DNA of 42,247 nt from an uncultured Eubacteriales bacterium. GTDB lineage: Bacteria > Bacillota > Clostridia > Oscillospirales > Acutalibacteraceae. A program made the position numbers and the translations under genes. The DNA is taken from contig CASFBL010000016.1 of the NCBI GenBank assembly GCA_949292775.1, positions 1-42,247 of the forward strand. The letters are read 5' to 3'. The notes under the pieces were generated by a model. The model was not told where the DNA came from. It did not search any database and was given only the letters and a program-made list of their open reading frames with translations. This document shows positions 32,283 to 41,593 of the stretch, in pieces. Numbering within the stretch: the stretch's first letter is position 1; each line of letters opens with the position of its first letter.

Positions 32283-35200
32283 TTACACATCTTGTTCGCG
32301 CTTGCGCTTAATTGCCCCTGTGCAGAAGCCAATTGTTACTGCCATGGGCACCAAGAATACAAACGCAGAAGCGGCTTGCCTGCCAGCAGTCTTGGGAATG
32401 TCGGAAGTATCCGCAGTTTGGTCCCCACCCTGCTGTGCATCATCCAACGCAGCATCCGCTTTTGTGATTGCAAAACTGTCAATTTTGGTAGCTTTGCCAT
32501 TTTCCACAGTATAGGCATCAAAATACAGGTTGTCACCATCAATCGAAATTGCGGAAAATACGGGTGCAGTCGCATCAACAATTTTTTCCGCCCGCGGGAA
32601 GAGCTGGTCAGTCAGCGCAGCATCTTTCGTTTGGTAATATTTAACGCCGGCGCACCCGTCAATGGCGTAAACGGTTCCATCGGGATTAACCATAGCGCTG
32701 TAAGAAGAACCATTATGCTGAATGGTGCGCTCGGTCACCGTGCACTCTGCGTTCGCGTTCATAGGAGCGGTGCGCAAATACACATGGTCATGGCCCTGCA
32801 AAACCACATCGATATCCAACTGCGGCATCAGCACGGAAAGCTGTTTGCGAAGTGCGGTCACATCATCATCGGCATAGTGCGAACCATTGGAGTAAACCGC
32901 TTTGTGCATGGCGACAATTTTCCATGGTTTGTCACTCGCGGCTGCATCCGCTTCCAGCCATGCCAGCTGTTGGTCGCTCAGTGTATTATCTGCATTAAGA
33001 TCGTTGGTATTGAGCACCATAAAATGCGCATTGTTGTAGTCATAAGAATAATACACACCCTGTGTGGTATCCTGCTCGGGGTATTCCAGCAGGAAGTATT
33101 CCACGGTGGCATAGTCCATATTGGTTTCATGGTTGCCGGTTGCGGGCATCAACGCAGTTTTTAATAAGTTAGAGGAAGCGGTATTGAACACCCAGTTCCA
33201 TTGCTTAAAGTTTTTGCCGCTGTCCACCACATCGCCGGTATGCACGATAAATTTTGCCTGCGGATAAAGGTCAAACGCGGTATCCACGACTTGCGCCCAA
33301 GTCTCATATTGGCGTTCTATGCCGGCCTGACTGTCACTCATGTGGAAGAAAGTAAACGCATCGGAATTATCCGCCATTTCCATAACGCCGACCTCGCTCC
33401 ACCATCCACGCGAAGCATCGCCCACGCGATAGCAATATTTTTTACCAGGTGTAAGCCCGGACACACGAATCATGTGCCGGTTGACATCAAAAGAGTAGGA
33501 AATAACGCCAATTACGCCCAAATCCACGCCCGGAATCTCTTTGGTCACCTGTGCAGTTTTAGATACGATATTGCTGCCGGTCGTCGGTTTTCCGGTGAAT
33601 TTCGGATTTTCGGAATACGGCACAATTTCGATATCCGTCCCGGTCACGCTGGTTTTCGTAAACCAGCTAAAGTTTCTTGTGGTCGCAGCATTGCTGCCGA
33701 AAGTGACTGATATGCCGGACGGCAGACGCAAATCTTCCACGGTCGGCGTTACGGCAACTTTTCCGTTGTAAGTGATAACGGTATTATTATCCATCCGCGT
33801 ACCGGGGTTTGTGTCCGTTGTGAAATCTGTCAGAACATTATAAAACTCATAGGCGATGGTCTCAATTTGGCTGTCAGTCAAATAGGCGTCCATATAATAA
33901 TTCAACACATCGTCCAAGGATTTATATTCCACAATGCCCGCCGCAAAGAAAATGTTAATGAGCTGCATTAAGCTCGGCTGTGGCACAAGCGAGGTCAAAT
34001 TGTTTTCGTCCCCGGCAGCGATAATCTGCGTTAAAATTTCGCCAAGCAAAAGCTTCGTGTCTTCATCGTTGGTATTTCGCAGAATGCCGACAAGGTCGAT
34101 GTGAATGTTCTGGAAAATCTCATCTTCTAAAATATCATGCAAAATGACATCAATCAATGTGTTCAAAAGGTCTTCGGCAATTTCACCGCGTTCAAAGCGT
34201 GCAATGACATCGTTCATAAATGCATCGTCACTGCGGTTCTCGTCTCCGGTGTAAATATAAGCAAGACAAGAGGAGGCTGCATCAGCAAAGGTACCCTTTT
34301 TAGAAGCATCACCGAACCCAAAGGTGGAAATAAATTTTGTGCACGGCAAATCTGACACCGGCAAAGAGGTAACTTTGCGAATGGCGGTGTCTGCCACCTT
34401 TAACAAATGTTCTGTACCGTCCGCGCCGTCGAGATAGACGCTTTCCAGCTGGTCACATACATTTTTGATAAGCAACTTTAAAGAAATTTTGGTTACACCC
34501 TCAATCGCCCCAATGCCGGTATTGCCCGAAAGCAGGGAATCCAGCACGCTGTCAAGATCAAGGCTGCGCGAAAGGAACATATACAAGCTTCCCGCATCCT
34601 CAATTTGGGGCAACAGGTTGTATTCCAGCTGATAACGCAGAATATTGGTGACAAAAGCATTGATATCGCTACCGCCGAAATTCAGCGCAAACGCTGTATT
34701 TTTATAGGGCTTTGGATAAGTTGTCCCAAACGCGGTTACCGGCCGGGAATTATCAATATCGACAGTTTCATACTGCGCGGTCACTTTACCGGAAAGACTG
34801 GTGTTGTCAAAGGTGACAATGCGCAGGTAGCACGGATAGCTCAGCAATGATGCAGACGAGCAGTCTGTCAGTGTTTCGCCGTTGTCAGATGTGTGTGAAG
34901 CGATATCGGGCATGTGAATATGTCCGGTAAAAGCAAAGTGCATGCCGGCGTCAGCAAAGCTTTCACAGACATTTTGCCAGTTTTCAATCGGAAATGCCGT
35001 AAAGAGATTATCTTCATAATCAAAATGCTCCACAAGATTGAAATGTGTAAGACCAATGACCGTAAGCCCCTTGGCTTTGGCATCCGCAATTTGCTGGAGC
35101 GCCCACTTCATTAAAGCTTCGGAATAAGCGCCGCGGGTTTCCCCTTCATTTTCGCCGTTGGAAGTGCTGTCGGCAGAATAACAGCCACCATCGAGCGCAA

Positions 35201-35819
35201 TCAGACGGTAACCGCCCTCCAGCGTAGCCGCATAAGAAAGCATACCGGCTTCTTCCCCTTCCGGCGGCGTAAAGAATGCGTCGGCAAGGTCATAGCCGAG
35301 GTCGGCGTACAATTCACGGAATTCTTCCGGTTCTGTCGCACGCGTTGTTTCAAACTTGCCGTTGTTAAACGCCGCCGCGTCAGAGGTTCTGCGAATATCG
35401 TGGTTGCCGTTAATGACAAGCACCTGAATCCCAGTACGCTCTTCAAAGTCTTTCAGTTTTTGAGAAAGCAAACGGTGCCCTTCATATTCACCGTTTTTGG
35501 TCAAATCGCCCGGAATCAATATGTACTTGATGTTGCGGGTCTTGGCCTGCTGTTCATATTCATACAGCGCGTTATCCAAGAGCGCATCAGCAAGATAGGA
35601 AGTAGACGCATTCAGCTTGGATGCTTCAATAAACGCGGGAATATCTGACCCCATCAGCGACTGCGGGTAATAGTGCAGATCGCTCATCACCCCAAAGGTC
35701 AGCTGCTCGTTGCCGACGGCAACAGAACGGATAACAGCAGACGGAACAACTGTTAATAGAAGTGCCGCGGTAATCAGCACAGCAAAAAATCCGGCAAATC
35801 TCTTCTTGAACTTTCCCAT
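32283..35819 (-). CDS. Secreted two-domain metallophosphoesterase with sorting-like tail
   Basis: 1178 residues from the ATG at 35819 (GAGGG upstream). A signal peptide (KKRFAGFFAVLITAALLLTVV) is followed by a first calcineurin-like domain with VMSDLHYYP, IPGDLTKNGE, INGNHDIRR, GLTHFNLVEH and TGHIHMPD. A long mostly helical middle (about 390-700) follows. A second, purple-acid-phosphatase-like part has a fibronectin-type lead-in (PGKKYCYRVGD) and FHMSDSQAG, VHTGDVVDSG, ATGNHETN and LQGHDHVYLRT. Both metal sites look complete. The end (SDIPKTAG, a hydrophobic stretch, then KRKREQDV) looks like a divergent sortase signal or a membrane anchor. Substrate unknown; phosphate scavenging from nucleotides or polymers is plausible. 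Confidence 0.85.
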   Translation of the reverse strand: MGKFKKRFAGFFAVLITAALLLTVVPSAVIRSVAVGNEQLTFGVMSDLHYYPQSLMGSDIPAFIEASKLNASTSYLADALLDNALYEYEQQAKTRNIKYILIPGDLTKNGEYEGHRLLSQKLKDFEERTGIQVLVINGNHDIRRTSDAAAFNNGKFETTRATEPEEFRELYADLGYDLADAFFTPPEGEEAGMLSYAATLEGGYRLIALDGGCYSADSTSNGENEGETRGAYSEALMKWALQQIADAKAKGLTVIGLTHFNLVEHFDYEDNLFTAFPIENWQNVCESFADAGMHFAFTGHIHMPDIASHTSDNGETLTDCSSASLLSYPCYLRIVTFDNTSLSGKVTAQYETVDIDNSRPVTAFGTTYPKPYKNTAFALNFGGSDINAFVTNILRYQLEYNLLPQIEDAGSLYMFLSRSLDLDSVLDSLLSGNTGIGAIEGVTKISLKLLIKNVCDQLESVYLDGADGTEHLLKVADTAIRKVTSLPVSDLPCTKFISTFGFGDASKKGTFADAASSCLAYIYTGDENRSDDAFMNDVIARFERGEIAEDLLNTLIDVILHDILEDEIFQNIHIDLVGILRNTNDEDTKLLLGEILTQIIAAGDENNLTSLVPQPSLMQLINIFFAAGIVEYKSLDDVLNYYMDAYLTDSQIETIAYEFYNVLTDFTTDTNPGTRMDNNTVITYNGKVAVTPTVEDLRLPSGISVTFGSNAATTRNFSWFTKTSVTGTDIEIVPYSENPKFTGKPTTGSNIVSKTAQVTKEIPGVDLGVIGVISYSFDVNRHMIRVSGLTPGKKYCYRVGDASRGWWSEVGVMEMADNSDAFTFFHMSDSQAGIERQYETWAQVVDTAFDLYPQAKFIVHTGDVVDSGKNFKQWNWVFNTASSNLLKTALMPATGNHETNMDYATVEYFLLEYPEQDTTQGVYYSYDYNNAHFMVLNTNDLNADNTLSDQQLAWLEADAAASDKPWKIVAMHKAVYSNGSHYADDDVTALRKQLSVLMPQLDIDVVLQGHDHVYLRTAPMNANAECTVTERTIQHNGSSYSAMVNPDGTVYAIDGCAGVKYYQTKDAALTDQLFPRAEKIVDATAPVFSAISIDGDNLYFDAYTVENGKATKIDSFAITKADAALDDAQQGGDQTADTSDIPKTAGRQAASAFVFLVPMAVTIGFCTGAIKRKREQDV

Positions 35820-35861
35820 ATTTTTCCCTCGATTCTGTTTAAAATTTCCCATTACAGAATG

Positions 35862-35890
35862 AGTATAGCATACAGTTATTCGTATTTCAA
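35862..35890 (-). promoter_or_regulatory. Sigma-A promoter of the metallophosphoesterase gene
   Basis: Minus-strand TTGAAA (35885-35890), 17-base spacer ending TGC, TATACT (35862-35867). Confidence 0.75.
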
Positions 35891-35936
35891 CTAAAAAAAT
35901 CAGCACTTATTCGTTAAATTTTAAACAGTTTCAACA

Positions 35937-36425
35937 TTATTTCGGGTTTTGTTGATTATTTTCGGATTCTTCTTGTTTTTCCATTAATTCAATGACATAA
36001 TCCAGCTTTTTGTGTAAGTCTTTTAAAATGATTTCACTTTTGAGATTAACCTTATAATCGTTTTCACTGCGGCAGCGGTCTTTTTCCTCCTGCCGCTTTT
36101 GGCTCATCATAATGAGCGGCGCCTGCACAGCCGCTACACAGGAAAGAACCAGATTCAGCAAAATAAACGGATACGGGTCAAACGCGCGCAATGCGGCAAG
36201 ATTGTTAAAAACAATCCACAAAATCAAAACGCCGGTAAAGGTCAAAATAAATGTCCAGCTTCCGGCGAACGCTGCCATTTTATCAGCGGCTTTTTGCCCG
36301 AAAGTTTCTTTGCTTTCCCCTTTTTGCGATACTGTGTTTTCTAAAAGCAAATGGATAATTTCTTCATTGCTCATGTTGTCGTGCGGGGTATTCAAAATAA
36401 ATCCAAGCAGTTCTTTGTCATTCAT
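35937..36425 (-). CDS. DUF1003 membrane protein
   Basis: 162 residues from the ATG at 36425 (GAGGTG upstream). FGQKAADKMAAFAGSWTFILTFTGVLILWIVFNN and FDPYPFILLNLVLSCVAAVQAPLIMMSQKRQEEKDR are the DUF1003 core: two membrane segments joined by the DPYPF loop, then a charged coiled coil. Function unknown. Own promoter (minus-strand TTGCAT 36468-36473, 18 bp, GATACT 36444-36449). Confidence 0.85.
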   Translation of the reverse strand: MNDKELLGFILNTPHDNMSNEEIIHLLLENTVSQKGESKETFGQKAADKMAAFAGSWTFILTFTGVLILWIVFNNLAALRAFDPYPFILLNLVLSCVAAVQAPLIMMSQKRQEEKDRCRSENDYKVNLKSEIILKDLHKKLDYVIELMEKQEESENNQQNPK

Positions 36426-36480
36426 CAGGCTCACCTCGGATTTAGTATCAAAAAAATTAAGCGGTTTATGCAAAAGGAAA

Positions 36481-36506
36481 AAGCCCGTTTCTTTGGAAAC
36501 GGACTT
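36481..36506 (-). terminator. Terminator of the nfeD-SPFH-DUF1648 operon
   Basis: Arms 36481-36491 and 36496-36506 (minus strand AAGTCCGTTTC / GAAACGGGCTT, one G-T pair), loop of 4, then T-run. It lies 6 bp after the DUF1648 gene. Confidence 0.82.
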
Positions 36507-36511
36507 TCACG

Positions 36512-36985
36512 CTATTTATTTTTCTTTTGATACAACGGGATAAGAAAATATGCCATAGAACCGAAGAACAGCAGGATAAACACCGGCAAAAAGGCTTTTG
36601 ACAGGCTTTCTCCGGTCAGGGTGTATATTGTCAGATAGCTAAACACGCCGCTTATGAGCACCATCATGGTATTCAGCATGTAGCGAAGCCGCCTGTAAAC
36701 ATGCTCCCGGTTTTCATCGGTCATCTCAATGCCGCCGGTGTTCCAAATTTTGGGAAAACGGCTGACAACCGCCAACAGAATAACCAGCAACCAACCGAAT
36801 ATCGGCACAATCAGCAATTCTGATTTTTTACCGTAACGGTCTATCTCGCCTTGAAAGTTATAGTGCATGGGCAGCATATCCGGCAGTTCTTTCCACTTGA
36901 CAGCAAGCCAAACGCAGGTAACAAGAAGCATTAAAGCACATAAGGCATAGGCTGCCCAGTCGTATTTTGTGCTTTTGAAACGCAT
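36512..36985 (-). CDS. DUF1648/SdpI-like membrane protein
   Basis: 157 residues with four membrane segments. The WKELPDMLPMHYNFQGEIDRYGKKS motif between the first two is the DUF1648 signature, shared with SdpI-type immunity proteins. No signalling domain. It begins 4 bp after the SPFH gene and ends the operon. Its role is unknown; a membrane integrity function would fit its neighbours (inference). Confidence 0.8.
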   Translation of the reverse strand: MRFKSTKYDWAAYALCALMLLVTCVWLAVKWKELPDMLPMHYNFQGEIDRYGKKSELLIVPIFGWLLVILLAVVSRFPKIWNTGGIEMTDENREHVYRRLRYMLNTMMVLISGVFSYLTIYTLTGESLSKAFLPVFILLFFGSMAYFLIPLYQKKNK

Positions 36986-36989
36986 TTCT

Positions 36990-37928
36990 TTACTCCTTTT
37001 CAGCCGGCATATCAGTTACAAGTTCCTTTAAACCGGTAGCAAGACCGGCAAGGCCCTGAATCTCGGACGGGATAATAATCTTTGTCGCTTTGCCGTCTGC
37101 GGCTTTTGCAAAAGCGTCAAGGCTCTTAATGGCGATAACAGCTTCACCGGGGTTCGCTTCGTTCAGCATACGGATGGCATCCGCATTGGCTTTTTGCACA
37201 GCGAGAATGGCCTGCGCTTCACCTTCGGCTTCGCGGATTTTCGCTTCCTTAACAGCTTCTGCGCGCAAAATCGCGGCCTGTTTTTCGGCTTCCGCATTCA
37301 GGATTTGAGATTCCTTGTGCCCTTCGGCCACCAGAATCTTACTTGCCTTTTCGCCTTCCGCTGTCAAAATCGCTTCACGGCGCTGGCGTTCAGCTTTCAT
37401 CTGTTTTTCCATTGCGTCCTGAATTTCGCGCGGCGGAATAATGTTCTTGAGTTCCACACGGTTGACTTTAATGCCCCACGGGTCAGTCGCTTCGTCCAAA
37501 ATCACGCGGATTTTGGCATTGATGGTGTCGCGGGAAGTCAAGGTGCTGTCCAGTTCCAGCTCACCGATAATATTACGAAGTGTTGTAGCCGTCAGATTTT
37601 CAATCGCAGACATCGGCGCTTCTACACCATAGGTATAAAGCTTCGGGTCGGTAATCTGGAAGAAAACGACTGTGTCGATTTGCATGGTGACATTATCTTT
37701 CGTAATAACCGGCTGCGGTGCAAAGTCAACAACCTGCTCTTTTAACGAAACAATTTTTGCCACTCTTTCAAAAAACGGGATTTTGACATGGAACCCGGTC
37801 TGCCAAGTCGTTCTGTAAGCGCCAAGGCGTTCAATGACATACGCTTTTGACTGGGGAACCACTTTGATGTTGACGACAACAATCAATAAAAGCAGCAAAA
37901 CAAGTCCTAAAATTACATAAAACAACAT
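36990..37928 (-). CDS. SPFH/stomatin-like protein (QmcA type)
   Basis: 312 residues. One N-terminal membrane segment (LFYVILGLVLLLLLIVVV) is followed by the SPFH domain (VIERLGAYRTTWQTGFHVKIPFFERV; DNVTMQIDTVVFFQITDP; TTLRNIIGELELDSTLTSRD). A long Ala/Glu/Lys coiled coil at about 190-255 (EGEKASKILVAEGHKESQI) ends the protein. Members form large membrane rings that hold proteases or mark microdomains. It starts 12 bp after the nfeD-like gene, a conserved pairing. Confidence 0.92.
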   Translation of the reverse strand: MLFYVILGLVLLLLLIVVVNIKVVPQSKAYVIERLGAYRTTWQTGFHVKIPFFERVAKIVSLKEQVVDFAPQPVITKDNVTMQIDTVVFFQITDPKLYTYGVEAPMSAIENLTATTLRNIIGELELDSTLTSRDTINAKIRVILDEATDPWGIKVNRVELKNIIPPREIQDAMEKQMKAERQRREAILTAEGEKASKILVAEGHKESQILNAEAEKQAAILRAEAVKEAKIREAEGEAQAILAVQKANADAIRMLNEANPGEAVIAIKSLDAFAKAADGKATKIIIPSEIQGLAGLATGLKELVTDMPAEKE

Positions 37929-37940
37929 AGATAACCCTCC

Positions 37941-38399
37941 TTATTTGGTTTCATCTTTTTTGCGGACGATGAGTTTCACACCGTCCATTTTTTCCACAGT
38001 AACAACCGTACCCTCAGGAATCACAGCATCATCTGCTGCACGCGCTGTCCACACATTGCCAAGTGTTTTCACCTGACCCTGTGCTTTCAGGTTGTTAATT
38101 TCTTCTGTCACCACCGCATCGGCACCGATGCAGCGATCCGCATTGGTCTTTTGCAATTTGGACGCGGTCAATTTCTTGACGAACGGCCTTGTAGCCGCCA
38201 CACAAATGCCGGACACGAGAACAAACAGAGCCATCTGCCATATCTCATTAAGTCCAAACAGATGTGCAAGCAATGCTGCCAAGGCGCCGACCGCAAACCA
38301 AATGGACACAAGCTGCGTGGTTGCCGCTTCCAACACCAGAAAAACTACTAACAGCACAATCCAAAGAATTGTAAGTCCTGTATCGGAAAGAGGTAGCAT
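37941..38399 (-). CDS. NfeD-like membrane protein
   Basis: About 152 residues from the ATG at 38399; a GTG three codons upstream (38408) is an alternative. Three membrane segments (TILWIVLLVVFLVLEAATTQLVSIWFAVGALAALLAHLFG; MALFVLVSGICVAATRPFV) precede a C-terminal OB-fold (DAVVTEEINNLKAQGQVKTLGNVWTARAADDAVIPEGTVVTVEKMDGVKLIV). NfeD proteins work with stomatins of the adjacent gene. Short form without the protease part. Confidence 0.9.
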   Translation of the reverse strand: MLPLSDTGLTILWIVLLVVFLVLEAATTQLVSIWFAVGALAALLAHLFGLNEIWQMALFVLVSGICVAATRPFVKKLTASKLQKTNADRCIGADAVVTEEINNLKAQGQVKTLGNVWTARAADDAVIPEGTVVTVEKMDGVKLIVRKKDETK

Positions 38400-38447
38400 T
38401 TTTCTCACCCGCCTTTCTTAAACACATAAGCCTTATGCGTTATATGC

Positions 38448-38476
38448 ATCATAACACACCGTCTCAAACTTTACAA
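38448..38476 (-). promoter_or_regulatory. Sigma-A promoter of the nfeD operon
   Basis: Minus-strand TTGTAA (38471-38476), 17-base spacer, TATGAT (38448-38453). Confidence 0.6.
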
Positions 38477-38678
38477 GCGGTGCCAAATGATAGGTAATCA
38501 CCGATTTTTAGAGAAAAAAGAAAGATTTTTCAAAAGTATTTGCAAAATTTTTATGAAATAAAATCGAAAGAGGATTGCCTGAACAGATTTATTTGAAATT
38601 TGTGCGTAAAATCCTTTTGTTTTGTAAAATCGCAGTCACCTTTCGACTTTTTAGGTTCGTTTGAACCTGTAAAATTTT
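38477..38678. other. AT-rich intergenic DNA with one small palindrome
   Basis: No gene recognised. AGGTTC-GTTT-GAACCT (38653-38668) is a small perfect hairpin about 10 bp past the stop of the B12-radical SAM gene, but no T-run follows on the minus strand. It may still mark the 3' end of that transcript. Confidence 0.35.
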
Positions 38679-40382
38679 CTAAAAATATTTAAAAGTTGTA
38701 TCAAATGATACAAAATTTAGGGGATACTCCCCTGTAACCGGATCAGGCGCAACATAATCGGCATATACTAAGCCGTTTTCACTGTATAGTATGGCAACGC
38801 TTCTGCGCGTATGCGCCGGCGCGCGCGTGTCGGGGTTGTTTATAAGAGCGGCGCGATAAGTTTTAAGGCTTTTGTCCGGAACACGAAGCACCTCCGGCAG
38901 TATACCGGAAGAATTGGTTGAAAGGCGGTCACACACCATTTTATCTCGAAGCACACGACGATCGACGCCCGATAGCGTGGTCAAATAGTCAAACAGTAAA
39001 CCGGTAAATGCATCAAGGGATTTTGCCTCTCTGTTTGGCTGCTGTTGCCTCCACGCGGCAAAACCGGAAAACAAAGCAAACGGTGTTTTCCCACTCGCTT
39101 GAAGAACATAATCGGTCGTACGCCGAAACCTGCCGCTGTTGTAAATTCGGTCAAAAGCATCTTCCGTTTCGTGGAGCATATGCAAATCTTCTTGTGAAAG
39201 CCATGGCGTTGAGGTAACCTCATAAGGCGGTTCTTTTGAAAATGTACACGGAAATTCTTCCGGTTCTTCACGCATTGGCGCACCATACAAAAGCTTTAAA
39301 AAGCCAAACTGGAGCATATCCGGCTGCAACGCATAGGCACGATTAAAGCTGTCGGCAAAAGTAGCAATATCCTCAAAAGGAAGCCCCGCAATCAAATCAA
39401 TATGAATATGGATATTTCGCGGCGCAATGAGTGCACGGATGTTATGCTCTAATTTTTTCAAGTCTGTTTTTCGGTGAACGGCGGAAAGCGTTTTTTCACA
39501 AAAGCTTTGCAGACCGATTTCAAGTTGGACAGCGCCTTTGGGAACTTTTGCAAAACAGGAAAGCAGACGGTCATCTAAAATATCACCGGCAATCTCAAAA
39601 TGGAAGCAGACTCCTTTGGATATCTCCTTGCCATAGTGCTCGGTAATAAAAGAAACCAGCGCATAAGCCCTTTCACGGTTAGCATTAAAGGTACGGTCTA
39701 CAAGCTTGATTGTCTTGGCGCCGGAGGCAGCTAGGCGCAGCAAGTTAGCTTTCGCGGTTTCAAGGTCAAAGAATCGTGCTGTCCCGCATCTGCCGGACAG
39801 GCAAAAGGCACAGGAATACGGACACCCGCGCGAGGTTTCCAAGTAAGCGATACGCCCCTGCAGGGCCGCGAAGTATTCATCACAATATGGCGACACAGGG
39901 TCTTCTTTCGGAAGATAAGGCTCGGCAATATGCACGCCGTTCTCGGTGCGGAAACTCAAACCCGGCACCTTGCTCCACGGCGTATGGTTCAAAAGTGCCA
40001 TTAAAAAAGCAGCAAAGGTATATTCCCCTTCTCCGGAAAGAATGGCATCGGTTTCAGGCAGTTCTGACAGCACATTTTCCGCGCGGTAGCTGACTTCAGG
40101 CCCGCCTAAGACAATGTGTACCTCCGGCAGCTTTTCACGCAGCTGTTTTAACAGCGCAAACACGGCGGTAACATTCCAAATATAAGTCGAAAAGCCGACA
40201 ACCTGCGGCTGTTCTTTCAAGACGCGTTCAAGCACCGCTTCTTGCGGTTCGTTGACCGTCCCTTCCACGACCACCGCCTGCACAGATGGTGGGCAATACG
40301 CTTTCACACCGGCAAGCAGACACCAAGGCGCTAACGAGGAATGGATATATTGTGAATTTAAACTGCAAAGAACAACCTTCAT
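38679..40382 (-). CDS. B12-binding radical SAM protein with DUF4080
   Basis: 567 residues. The N-terminal cobalamin-binding fold (VVLCSLNSQYIHSSLAPWCLLAGV; VVGFSTYIWN; HIVLGGPEVSYRAENVL; LSGEGEYTF) lacks the usual DxHxxG signature, as in many of these enzymes. The radical SAM core follows with SRGCPYSCAFC (CxxxCxxC) and LVDRTFNANRERA; IDLIAGLPFED is the later strand. The C-terminal ~170 residues are DUF4080. It probably modifies a small molecule or RNA; the substrate is unknown. It lies 10 bp after the pentapeptide gene. Confidence 0.87.
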   Translation of the reverse strand: MKVVLCSLNSQYIHSSLAPWCLLAGVKAYCPPSVQAVVVEGTVNEPQEAVLERVLKEQPQVVGFSTYIWNVTAVFALLKQLREKLPEVHIVLGGPEVSYRAENVLSELPETDAILSGEGEYTFAAFLMALLNHTPWSKVPGLSFRTENGVHIAEPYLPKEDPVSPYCDEYFAALQGRIAYLETSRGCPYSCAFCLSGRCGTARFFDLETAKANLLRLAASGAKTIKLVDRTFNANRERAYALVSFITEHYGKEISKGVCFHFEIAGDILDDRLLSCFAKVPKGAVQLEIGLQSFCEKTLSAVHRKTDLKKLEHNIRALIAPRNIHIHIDLIAGLPFEDIATFADSFNRAYALQPDMLQFGFLKLLYGAPMREEPEEFPCTFSKEPPYEVTSTPWLSQEDLHMLHETEDAFDRIYNSGRFRRTTDYVLQASGKTPFALFSGFAAWRQQQPNREAKSLDAFTGLLFDYLTTLSGVDRRVLRDKMVCDRLSTNSSGILPEVLRVPDKSLKTYRAALINNPDTRAPAHTRRSVAILYSENGLVYADYVAPDPVTGEYPLNFVSFDTTFKYF

Positions 40383-40391
40383 AAAAACCCC

Positions 40392-41045
40392 TTATGTACG
40401 AACTTTAATGCCGAACAGCCCGACGATGTCAGAAGCCTGAAAACTATTGACCGTAACCCCGCGCAGCTCTGTAGGCGGGTCAGACACAGTCGGTGCTTGA
40501 AAAGTGCATTCTGAAAAATCAGCACACCCGAGATCGGCTTTAAAAAAATTATTTTGAGAAAACACGGCGTTTGTACACATCGGTTCTTTCCAAACTGCAC
40601 CTGCAAAAGAAGCACCGGAAAAATTGCTGTTGTCAAAACATATGCTACGCATAACACTTTGGTCAAACACAGCATAGGAAAAATTACTGTCGGAAAACCG
40701 AGTGTTTTTAAAAAGCGCATTAAAAAAACTGGTGCCGACCGCTTTGCAGTTTTGAAACACACACCGTTCAAAATAAGCATCGCTAAAATTACAGCCGGAA
40801 AAATTACCGTCTTGAAACAAAACATCGCAAAAGCACGCCTTTTCAAGCTGGCAGTTTTGCAATATCAATCCGCTGCAAATGCTGCCGCGCAGTTCAAAAC
40901 GGTAAAGGTCCGATTCGAAAATGCGGGCAGGCGAAGAATGTATACCCATCACGGGCCGTTCGGATTCCAAATACGGCAAAATATAAGACAGAAAATCAGA
41001 AACCGGCTGCAGGCGGTCAGGTATTTTGGGGGCAACAGTGGGCAT
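40392..41045 (-). CDS. Pentapeptide-repeat protein
   Basis: 217 residues from the ATG at 41045, with AAAGGAG upstream. From about residue 60 to 190 a five-residue period with central Phe or Leu is clear (CNFSDAYFERCVFQNCKAV; TRFSDSNFSYAVFDQSV; SNFSGASFAGAVWKE), so a right-handed quadrilateral helix is expected. The C-terminus (ELRGVTVNSFQASDIVGLFGIKV) resembles the ends of Qnr/MfpA-like members, which mimic DNA and protect gyrase. The protein is not strongly acidic by eye, so that role is uncertain. Rich in Cys and Phe. Confidence 0.85.
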   Translation of the reverse strand: MPTVAPKIPDRLQPVSDFLSYILPYLESERPVMGIHSSPARIFESDLYRFELRGSICSGLILQNCQLEKACFCDVLFQDGNFSGCNFSDAYFERCVFQNCKAVGTSFFNALFKNTRFSDSNFSYAVFDQSVMRSICFDNSNFSGASFAGAVWKEPMCTNAVFSQNNFFKADLGCADFSECTFQAPTVSDPPTELRGVTVNSFQASDIVGLFGIKVRT

Positions 41046-41077
41046 AGTGTCTCCTTTTTCTAAAATATAGGCAAAAA

Positions 41078-41100
41078 AGCGGACGCAAACTGCGTCCGCT
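41078..41100 (-). terminator. Terminator of the gtrA-like gene
   Basis: AGCGGACGCA (41078-41087), loop AAC, TGCGTCCGCT (41091-41100), then six T on the minus strand. Confidence 0.88.
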
Positions 41101-41106
41101 GCTTCA

Positions 41107-41574
41107 TTAAGATTTTTGCTCGTTTTGTGAAGTTTCCTTTTTGGCAAGGCTATTGGTATTGATAGAATTGCGGTAAACCCAAAAACGGCAGACCAAAAAT
41201 TCTGTGACCAAATTACAGAGCATTGTTACGATTTCAACCAGATAATCGTTTGCGCCTGCATTGGTCGCCAAATGACCAAGATAAGTCGAGAGCGGCGTAA
41301 AAATACAATAGTATAAAGCTACTTTCAGCATTGCGATAGGCACATTGGTCGCAGACTTGAAAGTGTAGCGCCGATTAACCGTGAAATTGTAAAGCACGGA
41401 AAGCACCAACGAGGGTAAATACCGCAGCCAGTAAGACAAATCCGTTAATTCCGTGAGCAAGGTAAAAGTAACAAACTGAATGATTCCTGCGCCCATAGAA
41501 AATGCAACGAATTTAGCGACCTGAACCGCCGTTTGCTTCGGTGTTAATTTCACTTTGTTTTTCTCATTATCCAT
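41107..41574 (-). CDS. GtrA-family membrane protein
   Basis: 155 residues with four membrane segments: FVAFSMGAGIIQFVTFTLLT, YLPSLVLSVLYNFTVNRRYTF, a third near 83-103 and LVTEFLVCRFWVYRN. The pattern NFTVNRRYTF and FLVCRFWVYR is the GtrA signature. Members flip or present polyprenyl-linked sugars for surface glycan decoration. It lies 90 bp after the NeuB-type gene with an imperfect terminator between, so it may be partly co-transcribed. No glycosyltransferase partner is visible here. Confidence 0.88.
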   Translation of the reverse strand: MDNEKNKVKLTPKQTAVQVAKFVAFSMGAGIIQFVTFTLLTELTDLSYWLRYLPSLVLSVLYNFTVNRRYTFKSATNVPIAMLKVALYYCIFTPLSTYLGHLATNAGANDYLVEIVTMLCNLVTEFLVCRFWVYRNSINTNSLAKKETSQNEQKS

Positions 41575-41593
41575 TTAAAGCCACTCCCAAAAA

